64,000 nucleotides of DNA from Geomonas silvestris (lineage in GTDB: Bacteria; Desulfobacterota; Desulfuromonadia; Geobacterales; Geobacteraceae), in the NCBI RefSeq assembly GCF_014193515.1, contig NZ_BLXX01000011.1:1-64000 (forward strand), given 5' to 3'. Shown here piece after piece: positions 44,483 through 53,065 of this stretch (the stretch's first letter is position 1; every line of letters starts with the position of its first letter). Made by a program: the position numbers and the translations under genes. The notes beneath the pieces were generated by a model, which searched no databases, had not been told where the DNA came from, and worked only from the letters and a program-made list of their open reading frames with translations.

Positions 44483-45166
44483 TTAGAAGCCGGGCAGGGT
44501 CAAAACACCAGCCGCTTCGGCCTTGGCTGCTTCGGGGAGGTGTTCCTTTACGCCGCGGAAGGTCTTGCGGTGGATCGGCGAGGGGCCGAGACTTGCGATG
44601 GCCGCCATGTGGGAAGCCGCCGCATACCCCTTGTGCTCGGCGAAGCCGTAACCGGGATACTGGGCGTCGTACTCCACCATCAGCCGGTCCCGGGTCACCT
44701 TGGCGATGATGGAGGCGGCGGCGATGGAGATCGAGAGAGAATCACCCTTTTTCACGGTCTTCTGGGCGATGTTCATGGGAACGGCCGAGATGCCGTCGAT
44801 AAGCAGGAAGTCAGGTTTGGGGGAGAGTTGCAGGATGGCGTCGCGCATGGCCGACAGGGTCGCCTGCAGGATGTTTATGCGGTCCACCAGGTCGTGGTCG
44901 CCGAAGCCGACGCCTACCGAGACCGCTTCGCGGCGGATGGTGTCGAAGAGTTCCTCGCGCTGCAGGTGGGTGAGCTGTTTCGAGTCGTTTACCCCGGGAA
45001 GGATCAGACCTTCGGGGAGGATGACCGCAGCCGCGACCACGGGGCCGGCCAGGGGGCCGCGGCCCGCCTCGTCGATGCCGGCGACGCAGCGGTAGCCGCG
45101 CCGTTTGGCCTGCGACTCGTGCAAGAGCAGATCGATCGGCTGGTTGTCCTGGAAAAGATCGGACAC
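44483..45166 (-). CDS. rnhB: Ribonuclease HII
   Basis: 227 residues. It cuts RNA in RNA-DNA hybrids and single ribonucleotides in DNA. GIDEAGRGP carries D32 and E33, D124 is in LLIDG, and AEHKGYAAASH is the later conserved region. The start is ATG at 45166. A terminator separates it from rplS, so it may have its own promoter or depend on read-through. Confidence 0.95.
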   Translation of the reverse strand: MSDLFQDNQPIDLLLHESQAKRRGYRCVAGIDEAGRGPLAGPVVAAAVILPEGLILPGVNDSKQLTHLQREELFDTIRREAVSVGVGFGDHDLVDRINILQATLSAMRDAILQLSPKPDFLLIDGISAVPMNIAQKTVKKGDSLSISIAAASIIAKVTRDRLMVEYDAQYPGYGFAEHKGYAAASHMAAIASLGPSPIHRKTFRGVKEHLPEAAKAEAAGVLTLPGF

Positions 45167-45198
45167 CTTCCCTCCTGAAGGAAAATCGAAAGTACCAC

Positions 45199-45233
45199 AA
45201 AAAAAGCCCCGGTCGAGGTGACCGGGGCTTTTC
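45199..45233 (-). terminator. Rho-independent terminator after rplS
   Basis: AGCCCCGGTC (45205-45214) pairs with GACCGGGGCT (45220-45229). On the minus strand a run of T follows the stem. Confidence 0.88.
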
Positions 45234-45244
45234 GACGGTAAGTC

Positions 45245-45604
45245 TTACTGAGCGCCGTGAACGTACTTGCGCTCTTTGATCCTGGAAGCCTTGCCGCGCA
45301 GCTTGCGCAGGTAGTAGAGCTTCGCGCGACGCACCTGGCCGCGGGTCACCACTTCAACTGCCTCGATGGACGGCGAGTGCAGCGGGAACACCCTCTCAAC
45401 GCCCACGCCGTTGGAGATTTTGCGCACGGTGAAGGACTCGCGGATCCCGCCGTTCTGACGGCCGATGCACACGCCCTGGAACGCCTGGATACGCATCTTG
45501 TCGCCTTCAACGATCTTTACCTGCACCTTCACGGTGTCGCCGGGAACGAAAACCGGGATGTTCTTCTTCATCTGCTCGAATTCAATACGGTCGATCTTGT
45601 TCAT
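45245..45604 (-). CDS. rplS: 50S ribosomal protein L19
   Basis: 119 residues, the usual length. L19 sits at the interface of the two ribosomal subunits. [34 protein letters not shown] and [11 protein letters not shown] are the family signatures. It ends the ffh-to-rplS block, with a terminator 12 bp after the stop. A word-repeat element and the SPOUT gene lie upstream. Confidence 0.98.
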   Translation of the reverse strand: MNKIDRIEFEQMKKNIPVFVPGDTVKVQVKIVEGDKMRIQAFQGVCIGRQNGGIRESFTVRKISNGVGVERVFPLHSPSIEAVEVVTRGQVRRAKLYYLRKLRGKASRIKERKYVHGAQ

Positions 45605-45674
45605 GTTCTACTTCCTCCCTTATCGGAACTTCTGATTCTGCAAGTTTGTGACTGCGTTAAACCTAAACCAATAG

Positions 45675-45790
45675 AACGCGGATTAGGCGGATTATGCGGA
45701 TTTCCGCGGATGAACCTTAAAATCGTTATGGGTTGAACCCTATAGCTTTTGGCTTGATCCGCAAAATCCGAACGATCCGCACAATGCGCG
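45675..45790. repeat. Word-repeat element, GCGGATTAG nonamer family
   Basis: GCGGATTAG-GCGGATTAT-GCGGATTTC (from about 45678) faces GATCCGCAAAATCCG and GATCCGCACAATGCG (45755-45790). It lies between the SPOUT gene stop and the rplS start. The arms are about 45 nt apart. Confidence 0.75.
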
Positions 45791-45812
45791 TGCTATCGCC
45801 TTTGACTTTGCC

Positions 45813-46382
45813 TCACCGTCCGAAGAGTCGATCCAGCATGATGGCCGCCGCGCTCCTCACCGAGAGGTGGTTGTAATCCCCACCGCCGCTGATCGGCTCC
45901 AGCAGGTAATCCCCCTGGTTGAAGACCTCTTCGGTGAGCCCCCATCCGGTTCCCAGCAGGAGCAGGTAGTGCTGCTCGGGGTCGCTCGCCAGGATCTCCT
46001 TCATCTGCTCGAAGCTCACCGAGTTGGGCCGCCCCGCGGCTCCGGTCACCACGACCTTGGCCTTTTTCCCGGTGCGGGTCTCGATGTCGGCGAGCGCATC
46101 GGCCAGCGAATTCTCGCTCTGGATCAGCTCCAGCGCCATCTTGCGCTTCGGGTTGTAGGTGGATCCCCAACCCTCCAGCCAGTGCGTCCTGATCTTGTCG
46201 ACCAGCTTCCGCTGCTCCTGGACCGGCGTCACGATGTAGTAGCGCGCGATCCCGAAGGTGCGGCCCGACCGCGCGATGTCGTGAATGTCCAGGTTGGTGA
46301 CCGCCGTCGCCACCAGGTCCTTGTTCTTGTCCAGAACCGGGTAGTGGATCAGCGCTATGCTCAAACGTTCGGCGAGGCTCAC
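45813..46382 (-). CDS. SPOUT-type RNA methyltransferase (TrmD-associated family)
   Basis: 189 residues. It resembles the SAM-dependent RNA methyltransferase family found next to trmD in this phylum (start [18 protein letters not shown]; late [14 protein letters not shown] with the Gly-rich knot loop). The target RNA is unknown to me. The GTG at 46382 overlaps the trmD stop (GTGA), so translation is coupled. The longer frame to 46490 is within trmD and rejected. Confidence 0.85.
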   Translation of the reverse strand: MSLAERLSIALIHYPVLDKNKDLVATAVTNLDIHDIARSGRTFGIARYYIVTPVQEQRKLVDKIRTHWLEGWGSTYNPKRKMALELIQSENSLADALADIETRTGKKAKVVVTGAAGRPNSVSFEQMKEILASDPEQHYLLLLGTGWGLTEEVFNQGDYLLEPISGGGDYNHLSVRSAAAIMLDRLFGR

Positions 46383-47104
46383 GAACTCACCTCCGCCAAA
46401 AGTTTCTGGTCCGCCTTGCTCAACTCGATCCGGCCGAGGAGCTCGGGACGGGAGGCAAGCGTTCTTAACAAGGACTCCTTGCGGCGCCACTTGGCGATCA
46501 CCGCGTGGTTGCCGGAAAGGAGCACGTCGGGAACCTTCTCGCCCCGAAATTCGGGAGGCCGCGTGTACTGCGGGTACTCCAAAAGACCATCGGCAAAGGA
46601 GTCGTAGAGCGCCGAGTCGTCGGAACCGAGCACCCCCGGCACCAGACGCGCCACGCTGTCGACGAGCGCCATGGCGGCGATCTCACCGCCGGTCATGACG
46701 AAATCCCCCAGGGAGATCTCTTCGTCGACGAAGAGCTTCTTCACCCTTTCGTCGACCCCTTCGTAGCGGCCGCAGATGATGATGAGCCCCTCTTCGCGGG
46801 AGAGTTCCTGCGCCACGTCGTGGGACAGGGTCCGCCCGCCCGGGGAGGTCAGGATCACCTTCGAGCCGGGGCACTTCTCTTTCACGCTCTCGATGGCACC
46901 GGCCAGCGGTTCCACCTTCATCACCATGCCGGCCCCTCCGCCATAGGGGGAGTCGTCGGCAGTGGCGTGTTTGTCGAGCGCCCAGTCGCGGATGTTGTGC
47001 AGCGCGACCTCGATGAGCCCGTTCTCGCAGGCACGCTTCAGGATACTCTCCGTCAGCGGCCCCTCGAACATGGCCGGGAAAAGCGTCAGTATGTCGAATT
47101 TCAT
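46379..47104 (-). CDS. trmD: tRNA (guanine-37-N1)-methyltransferase
   Basis: 241 residues. It methylates G37 next to the anticodon to prevent frameshifting. The N-terminal [15 protein letters not shown] and the trefoil-knot region ([24 protein letters not shown]) are diagnostic. ATG at 47104 overlaps the rimM stop by 4 bp. It is the fifth gene of the ffh block. Confidence 0.97.
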   Translation of the reverse strand: MKFDILTLFPAMFEGPLTESILKRACENGLIEVALHNIRDWALDKHATADDSPYGGGAGMVMKVEPLAGAIESVKEKCPGSKVILTSPGGRTLSHDVAQELSREEGLIIICGRYEGVDERVKKLFVDEEISLGDFVMTGGEIAAMALVDSVARLVPGVLGSDDSALYDSFADGLLEYPQYTRPPEFRGEKVPDVLLSGNHAVIAKWRRKESLLRTLASRPELLGRIELSKADQKLLAEVSS

Positions 47105-47628
47105 AGATCGAGCAGCCCCTCGGGAAGAGAGACCGTCATGCGGTTTGCTTCCAGGTCGACGGAGAGGACCACATCCTCCAGCGCGGGGACCAGCACCTCG
47201 CGCCCGTCCAACCGCACCACGTAGACGTCGTTGGATCCGGTCTCAATGATATCGACCAGTTCCCCCAAAGCCTCCCCCGCCTGCGAGACCACTTCCAGGC
47301 CGAGCAGGTCCGACCAGTAAAACTCGTCGTCGGGGAGTTCCGGCAGTTGGCCGCGTTCCGCGTAGATCTCGCGGCCCACCAGGTGCAGCACCTGGTTTAT
47401 GTTTTCGAACTGCGTGAGGGTCAGGATCACCCTCTTGCCGTGGGCCATCGCCGAGCGCACCGGAAACGTCTCCAGGGCGCCGTTTGGGGCCTTGATCAGC
47501 ACGTGGTCCAAGAGCGAGATGCTCGAGGCATCTCCCGCAAAGGGAATGACCCGAAGTTGCCCCCGGATCCCCTGGGTCGCCTGGATTTTACCGATCAGTA
47601 ACAGCTTGCTGCTTTGAGACATCGTCAC
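47101..47628 (-). CDS. rimM: Ribosome maturation factor RimM
   Basis: 175 residues. RimM helps assemble the 30S head and binds S19. The N-terminal barrel ([18 protein letters not shown]) and the PRC-barrel ([29 protein letters not shown]) are clear. It overlaps khpA by 4 bp upstream and trmD by 4 bp downstream. Confidence 0.96.
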   Translation of the reverse strand: MTMSQSSKLLLIGKIQATQGIRGQLRVIPFAGDASSISLLDHVLIKAPNGALETFPVRSAMAHGKRVILTLTQFENINQVLHLVGREIYAERGQLPELPDDEFYWSDLLGLEVVSQAGEALGELVDIIETGSNDVYVVRLDGREVLVPALEDVVLSVDLEANRMTVSLPEGLLDL

Positions 47629-47855
47629 TCTACAATCTTCAGGATAGCTTTCTTGTTGTCCTTTGTGGAAACTGCGTTCAACAGGGTGCGGATCGCTTTT
47701 GCGGTGCGTCCCTCCTTGCCGATGATACGTCCCATGTCTTCCTTGGCTACCGTCAACTTGATGACGTTGGTGTCTTCCTCCATCTCTTCGGTAGCTTTAA
47801 CCTGGCTGGGATCATCAACAAGTGCTTTCGCGATGGTCTCTACAAGATCTCTCAT
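47625..47855 (-). CDS. khpA: KH-domain RNA-binding protein KhpA
   Basis: 76 residues with one KH domain; the GRIIGKEGRTAKAIR loop is the RNA-contacting GxxG motif. KhpA-type proteins act in RNA and small-RNA binding. Its position between rpsP and rimM is conserved across bacteria. ATG at 47855. Confidence 0.95.
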   Translation of the reverse strand: MRDLVETIAKALVDDPSQVKATEEMEEDTNVIKLTVAKEDMGRIIGKEGRTAKAIRTLLNAVSTKDNKKAILKIVE

Positions 47856-47904
47856 GTCGCTATCCTCTGTAGTGTGGGATATCCGGCTTACCGGACGTTA
47901 AACA

Positions 47905-48171
47905 CTAGGCAGCCGGAGTTACGAACTTCTCCCAGATGCCAGCCTTTTTCAGGATCTGCTTGACGGTATCGGTCGGCTGAGCGCCCTGCTTCAGCCACTC
48001 AAGGGTCTTCCCTTCTTCCAGGTTGTAAGCTGCCGGGTTTTTGTTCGGGTCGTAGGTACCGACGTTCTCGATGAAGCGCCCGTCCCTGCGGCTGCGGCAG
48101 TCAGCAACTACTACCTGGTAAAACGGTTTCTTCTTGGCGCCCGCACGTGCAAGTCTGATCTTTATTGCCAT
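47905..48171 (-). CDS. rpsP: 30S ribosomal protein S16
   Basis: 88 residues. Start [18 protein letters not shown] and [18 protein letters not shown] are the S16 signature. It lies between ffh and khpA in the conserved block, and GGAGGA precedes the ATG. Confidence 0.98.
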   Translation of the reverse strand: MAIKIRLARAGAKKKPFYQVVVADCRSRRDGRFIENVGTYDPNKNPAAYNLEEGKTLEWLKQGAQPTDTVKQILKKAGIWEKFVTPAA

Positions 48172-48264
48172 TTCTTCCTCCTGGTATTCTCGGATCTTGG
48201 ATCCGCGACTTCTGTAAGTATGGGTGAATCGGGTTTCGTCTATCGTGTCAACTAAAAGCCGGGT

Positions 48265-49623
<1,359 letters not shown>

Positions 49624-49718
49624 CGATATCCCATAAAGCGCCGGAAATGCGCGCTATTTTCCGTAAAGCCCTTGGGAAAACCTGCAAAAAGACACAGGTA
49701 TCCCGCGGCAAGAGAGTC

Positions 49719-49748
49719 AATCTAGTAGATAAACCCATCTATTGTCAA
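49719..49748 (-). promoter_or_regulatory. Promoter of the ffh operon
   Basis: Minus strand: TTGACA (49748-49743), 18-nt spacer, TAGATT (49724-49719). A perfect -35 lies only 11 bp from the end of the neighbouring S23-bearing repeat element. Confidence 0.65.
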
Positions 49749-49758
49749 GGAAAAAGAG

Positions 49759-50294
49759 AGGCAGGGGAAAGGCAGGGGCTAGGGACTAGGGACTAGGGAA
49801 ACGGCAAAATCTTAACCACTTCCCAGGCGCTTTTCATGCCACAGCCATCCTCTTTATCCCTACCCTCTGCCCCTTCATCCCAACTTTACCCTGAGCGTCT
49901 TTTGCAGAGAACGCAGCATCCGACCGACTTCGTCACATTTGCCGAGAGTCGCCTTGAGTGCTGTACTATCAAGGTACTGGAGGCGCTCTGCTATGAAAAG
50001 CTGTGTTTCCAGTTCTGCAAGAGATCCGGAGCAGATGGCAAGGAAATGCAAAAATTCTCGCGTAGACTCACGAGCATGACCTTCCGCTATATTGGAAGGT
50101 ACTGACACCGCAGCCCGGCGTACCTGGCTTGTCAGTGCATAAAGTTCAGATTGGGGAAAGTGTTTGGTATGTTCGTACACAGCATGGACCAGGTCCATTC
50201 CCAGCTGCCAAACTTTGAGATCACGATAGCTCTTAACCTCAAGCATCTCCCCCCCAGTTGCGCCGCCCTAGTCCCTAGCCCCTAGCCCCTGCCT
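49759..50294. repeat. Word-repeat element carrying an S23-family gene
   Basis: The left end has AGGCAGGGG (49759-49767), then AGGCAGGGGCTAGGGACTAG and more units to 49798. The right end (50267-50294) reads CCCTAGTCCCTAGCCC then TAGCCCCTGCCT, so the ends are inverted repeats of ~28 bp. The right end abuts the yedF stop codon exactly. Inside is a single gene, the S23-family protein, which nearly fills the space. This is the only element in the window with a gene as cargo. Confidence 0.8.
49875..50246 (-). CDS. Four-helix-bundle protein, S23/23S-rRNA-intervening-sequence family
   Basis: 123 residues, all-helical. KVWQLGMDLVHAVYEHTKHFP, VRRAAVSVPSNIAEGHARES and SLAELETQLFIAERL are the family signature. 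These proteins are known from intervening sequences in 23S rRNA genes, as free-standing genes and as Avd, the accessory protein of diversity-generating retroelements. No reverse transcriptase or variable repeat is nearby. The ATG at 50246 has GGGGGGAG very close. The ends of the surrounding repeat element suggest it travels with it. Confidence 0.85.
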   Translation of the reverse strand: MLEVKSYRDLKVWQLGMDLVHAVYEHTKHFPQSELYALTSQVRRAAVSVPSNIAEGHARESTREFLHFLAICSGSLAELETQLFIAERLQYLDSTALKATLGKCDEVGRMLRSLQKTLRVKLG

Positions 50295-50885
50295 TTACAA
50301 CCGCACTACTGTGCGTGCCGTCGTGAGGCTCTCGGCGATGGTGAACATGTTGGTTACCGCACCGGCCTTCAGAAGTTCCTTCTTGTGGAAGTAGTCGAGA
50401 CAGACGCCACAGGAGAGCACCTCCACCCCGCGGTTCCCGAGCTTCTCCAGCGCCTCGAGCACCTCGGACCCCTCGGCTGTGAGCAGCACGCCGGTGTTGA
50501 TGAAGAGCATCCGGTCCGGCACCTCGGCCACGTCCAAAAGGGTGATGATGAAGTTGCGCATCAAAAGACGCCCAAGCTCTTCGGGGCCGTCGCCCAGCCG
50601 GTCGGTGCCGATCAGCATCACCGCAGGTCCGGTCTTGGCGACCGCAGCCTGGGGAGCTGCGACTGCCGCAGCACCGGCGCCGGTGATGGTCAAGGCAAAA
50701 GCACCGTCCTGGACCTCTTCCTGCACCTGGTAGCCGCGACCTTCCGCGAAGCGCCGCACATTCTCCCTGGGCGCGCCGTCATCCAACAGCACCCGCAACG
50801 CTCCGTTCGCCGTTTCCAATGCCCGTTTCACCGATACCACCGGCGCCGGGCAGGCCATTCCCCTGCAATCGAGATCCATCGTCAT
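50295..50885 (-). CDS. yedF: YedF-like sulfurtransferase-type selenium metabolism protein
   Basis: 196 residues. The N-terminal TusA/SirA-like domain has the CPAP motif with C12 (MACPAPV) and the C-terminal domain is DsrE-like with VLSCGVCLDY. YedF proteins are linked to selenium or sulfur transfer. The ATG at 50885 overlaps the stop of the upstream DUF3343 gene by 4 bp; a second ATG at 50879 is a possible start. The TAA stop is directly followed by AGGCAGGGG of the repeat element. Confidence 0.88.
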   Translation of the reverse strand: MTMDLDCRGMACPAPVVSVKRALETANGALRVLLDDGAPRENVRRFAEGRGYQVQEEVQDGAFALTITGAGAAAVAAPQAAVAKTGPAVMLIGTDRLGDGPEELGRLLMRNFIITLLDVAEVPDRMLFINTGVLLTAEGSEVLEALEKLGNRGVEVLSCGVCLDYFHKKELLKAGAVTNMFTIAESLTTARTVVRL

Positions 50886-51142
50886 TCTCCCTCTATCTTT
50901 ATAAACGCTTCGCCTTGCTTGCGGAACGACTCCCGCGGCATGAGCCCCGCCTGGGTGAGCACCTCCTCGACCTCCTGCCGGACCTCCTCGCCGTAGCGGA
51001 TGGCCAGACCGCAGTCTGCGGCCAGCGCCCTGGGTGCGGGGATCAAGAGGATCGACAGACGCCGCTCCTTCAGGAGCTTCTCGGCCTCCATGACCCGGTG
51101 GATCGAGTTGAAAATCACTACGTAATCGCCTTCGTTTACCAC
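50882..51142 (-). CDS. DUF3343 protein (YedF partner)
   Basis: 86 residues. The pattern YVVIFNSIHRVMEAEKLL, then LLIPAPRALAADCGLAI, is typical of DUF3343, a small family often encoded beside YedF. The conserved cysteine in ADCG could be its active or metal residue. The GTG at 51142 follows GGAG at good spacing; the longer frame from 51211 lacks support. It overlaps yedF by 4 bp. Confidence 0.8.
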   Translation of the reverse strand: MVNEGDYVVIFNSIHRVMEAEKLLKERRLSILLIPAPRALAADCGLAIRYGEEVRQEVEEVLTQAGLMPRESFRKQGEAFIKIEGE

Positions 51143-51237
51143 ACCTGCTCCTTTTGGCTGGGACGGCCGCTCTCCGTGAGATCCGGATTGACAAGGCCGC
51201 ATGAAATCCATAATATTCGTGGTTCAAGAGGTTCTAC

Positions 51238-51498
51238 ATGCAGACAGCCCTACAAGTAGCCGTCGTCGTCCTTCTGGCGGCCGCCGTCAACATTCCCTTG
51301 GGATACCTACGCCAGGGCTGCCGGAAGTTCTCCCCCGGGTGGTGGTTCTACATCCACATCTCCATCCCGCTCATCATCTATGCCAGGCTCAAGATCGGCC
51401 TGGGCATCCAGTTCATCCCCTTCACCCTCGCAGGATCGGTAGCCGGCCAGTTCATGGGCGGCCGACTCTACCGCAAGAGAAACGGCGTTGGCGAGTGA
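51238..51498 (+). CDS. Small membrane protein, unknown
   Basis: 86 residues with two or three helices (LQVAVVVLLAAAVNIPLGYL, IHISIPLIIYARL, IPFTLAGSVAGQFMGG). GAGG precedes the ATG. The C-terminus overlaps the next gene's longest reading frame by 11 bp. It resembles small conserved membrane proteins without a named role. Divergent from the DUF3343-yedF unit. Confidence 0.7.
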   Translation: MQTALQVAVVVLLAAAVNIPLGYLRQGCRKFSPGWWFYIHISIPLIIYARLKIGLGIQFIPFTLAGSVAGQFMGGRLYRKRNGVGE

Positions 51499-51961
51499 TC
51501 GCCGCCCGAAAATGAAACGTCCCGCAGCGCTCTCCGACCTGCTCAGGGCTTTTCTAAGCGGAACGCCCGCCGAGAAGCGGCTCTACGAGGGGCGCATCTG
51601 GCTGGTCTGGGATCAGGCTGTCGGCGAGCGCATCGCCTCGCACGCCCAGCCCTCCGCCTATCGCGAGGGGACCCTCACCGTCACCGTGGACAGTGCGCCC
51701 TGGATGCAGCAGCTCACCTATCTCAAGAAGGAGCTGATCGCCAAGGTGAACGACGAACTGGGCCAGGAGATGGTTCGCGAAATCTACATGAAGGCTGGCC
51801 GCATCGCCCCCCCTGCCCAAAAGAAACCCCACGTTCCCAAGCGACGCGAACTCTCTGACGTCGAAGCGACCGAGATCACCGAGCAGACCGCCTCGATCTC
51901 CGACCCGGAACTGCGCACCGTCCTCGAGCGCCTCATCAAAAGGGATCGGGAAAGCAGGTAG
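51488..51961 (+). CDS. DUF721 / DciA-like protein
   Basis: 157 residues (149 if the ATG at 51512 is used). The central ~90 residues (WDQAVGERIASHAQP, REGTLTVTVDSAPWMQQL) match DUF721; DciA of this family loads the replicative helicase. The C-terminal ~50 residues are charged and probably disordered. The TTG at 51488 or the ATG at 51512 are both possible, and neither has a strong ribosome site, so translation may be coupled to the gene before it. Confidence 0.8.
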   Translation: MASDRRPKMKRPAALSDLLRAFLSGTPAEKRLYEGRIWLVWDQAVGERIASHAQPSAYREGTLTVTVDSAPWMQQLTYLKKELIAKVNDELGQEMVREIYMKAGRIAPPAQKKPHVPKRRELSDVEATEITEQTASISDPELRTVLERLIKRDRESR

Positions 51962-52047
51962 ACCAGCGAGGGACTGTCACAGTTCCCGCCGTAGCGTCTC
52001 ATTATCCACACAATCAGCCTGCTGCGCAAGCCGCAGCTATCTTTTAT

Positions 52048-52869
52048 CTAAATAACCGTGGCAGGTTCTGCCAATAGTTTGTGATTTTCACTTGCTCCGG
52101 CGGCCTGCGCAGCTTCCTGTCTCACACGGTTCTTGCCACGATAAATGCGCAGTTTCTCCTCGCTGTACCCCCCTTCCTCGCCGCGCACGAACAGAGGCGC
52201 CTCGACCTTAAGCTCGCCCGTCCTCCCCTTGACCAGCTCCACCAGGAACATCCTGGCCGGCATCGAGATACTGCCGTGCACCATGCGCAGTCTCAAGATG
52301 CCGAGCTTTTGCTGGGCGGCCTGCGCCATCAACTCGGGCAGCCGGCAGGTGTGGTAGACGAAGCAGATGCGGCCGGAGGGCTTCACCAGGTACTTTGCCG
52401 CGGCGAGGAAATCCGCCAGGGTGGCGCTCGTCTCATGGCGAGCGTCGTCGCGCCCCGCACGCGGGCTCACCTTCCCGGTTCCCGGGCGGCGGTAGGGAGG
52501 GTTCGATACCACCAGGTCGAAACTGTCCACTGGGAAGCGCAACCTTAGCGAGATGACGTCCTCCGACACGATCTCAACCCGCTCCTCGAGGCCGTTCAGC
52601 GCGACGTTTCGCTCTGCGATGTCCGCCATCACCGGCTGAAACTCAATCGCGGTCACCAAGCAGGACTCCTCCAACCGCGCCAAAAGCAGCGGTATGACGC
52701 CGCAGCCGGTCCCCAGGTCTGCCGCCCGCTCGCCCCGACGCACCCCTGCGAAGTCCGCCAACAGCAGCGGGTCGACCGAAAACCGGTACCCATGCCGCGG
52801 TTGAATGATGCGCAGGCCGTAGCCGGTCAGTTCGTCAAGCGTTTCCGATTCATGAACGTGCGGTTCCAA
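52048..52869 (-). CDS. trmN6: tRNA1(Val) A37 N6-methyltransferase-like enzyme
   Basis: 273 residues. RFSVDPLLLADF, the SAM-binding ADLGTGCGVIPLLLA and the adenine-N6 motif NPPYR are all present. It modifies A37 of tRNA(Val) or a related base. The TTG at 52869 follows GGAGAGGGGA; an open frame to 52971 goes on through non-coding sequence. Convergent with the DciA-like gene. Confidence 0.85.
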   Translation of the reverse strand: MEPHVHESETLDELTGYGLRIIQPRHGYRFSVDPLLLADFAGVRRGERAADLGTGCGVIPLLLARLEESCLVTAIEFQPVMADIAERNVALNGLEERVEIVSEDVISLRLRFPVDSFDLVVSNPPYRRPGTGKVSPRAGRDDARHETSATLADFLAAAKYLVKPSGRICFVYHTCRLPELMAQAAQQKLGILRLRMVHGSISMPARMFLVELVKGRTGELKVEAPLFVRGEEGGYSEEKLRIYRGKNRVRQEAAQAAGASENHKLLAEPATVI

Positions 52870-53065
52870 AACAGTCCCCTCTCCTGCGCCTGCTCGAAAA
52901 AAAAGGTCCCTTTGCACCGTAAGGGCGCAAAGGGCCAGGAAGCATTGGCCACAAAAGGGGCAAAAGCTCAACAGGACCCTGAAAAGGTCCCCGGTTGTCT
53001 TCGCCCCTACTCGCGGCTAAGAAAATGTAGCCCAACCAGCACCCCTCGTTGAGGCACCGACACTC
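52870..53065. other. Spacer with degenerate repeats
   Basis: No gene. AAGGGCGCAAAGGGCCAGG near 52921 and AAGGTCC copies near 52913 and 52984 look like a weak word-repeat copy of another family (GCGCAAAGG). The arms are too divergent for a firm call. Confidence 0.3.

Noticed and set aside
49875-50246. Diversity-generating retroelement (S23 protein as Avd)
   Set aside because: No reverse transcriptase, template repeat or variable repeat was seen nearby.
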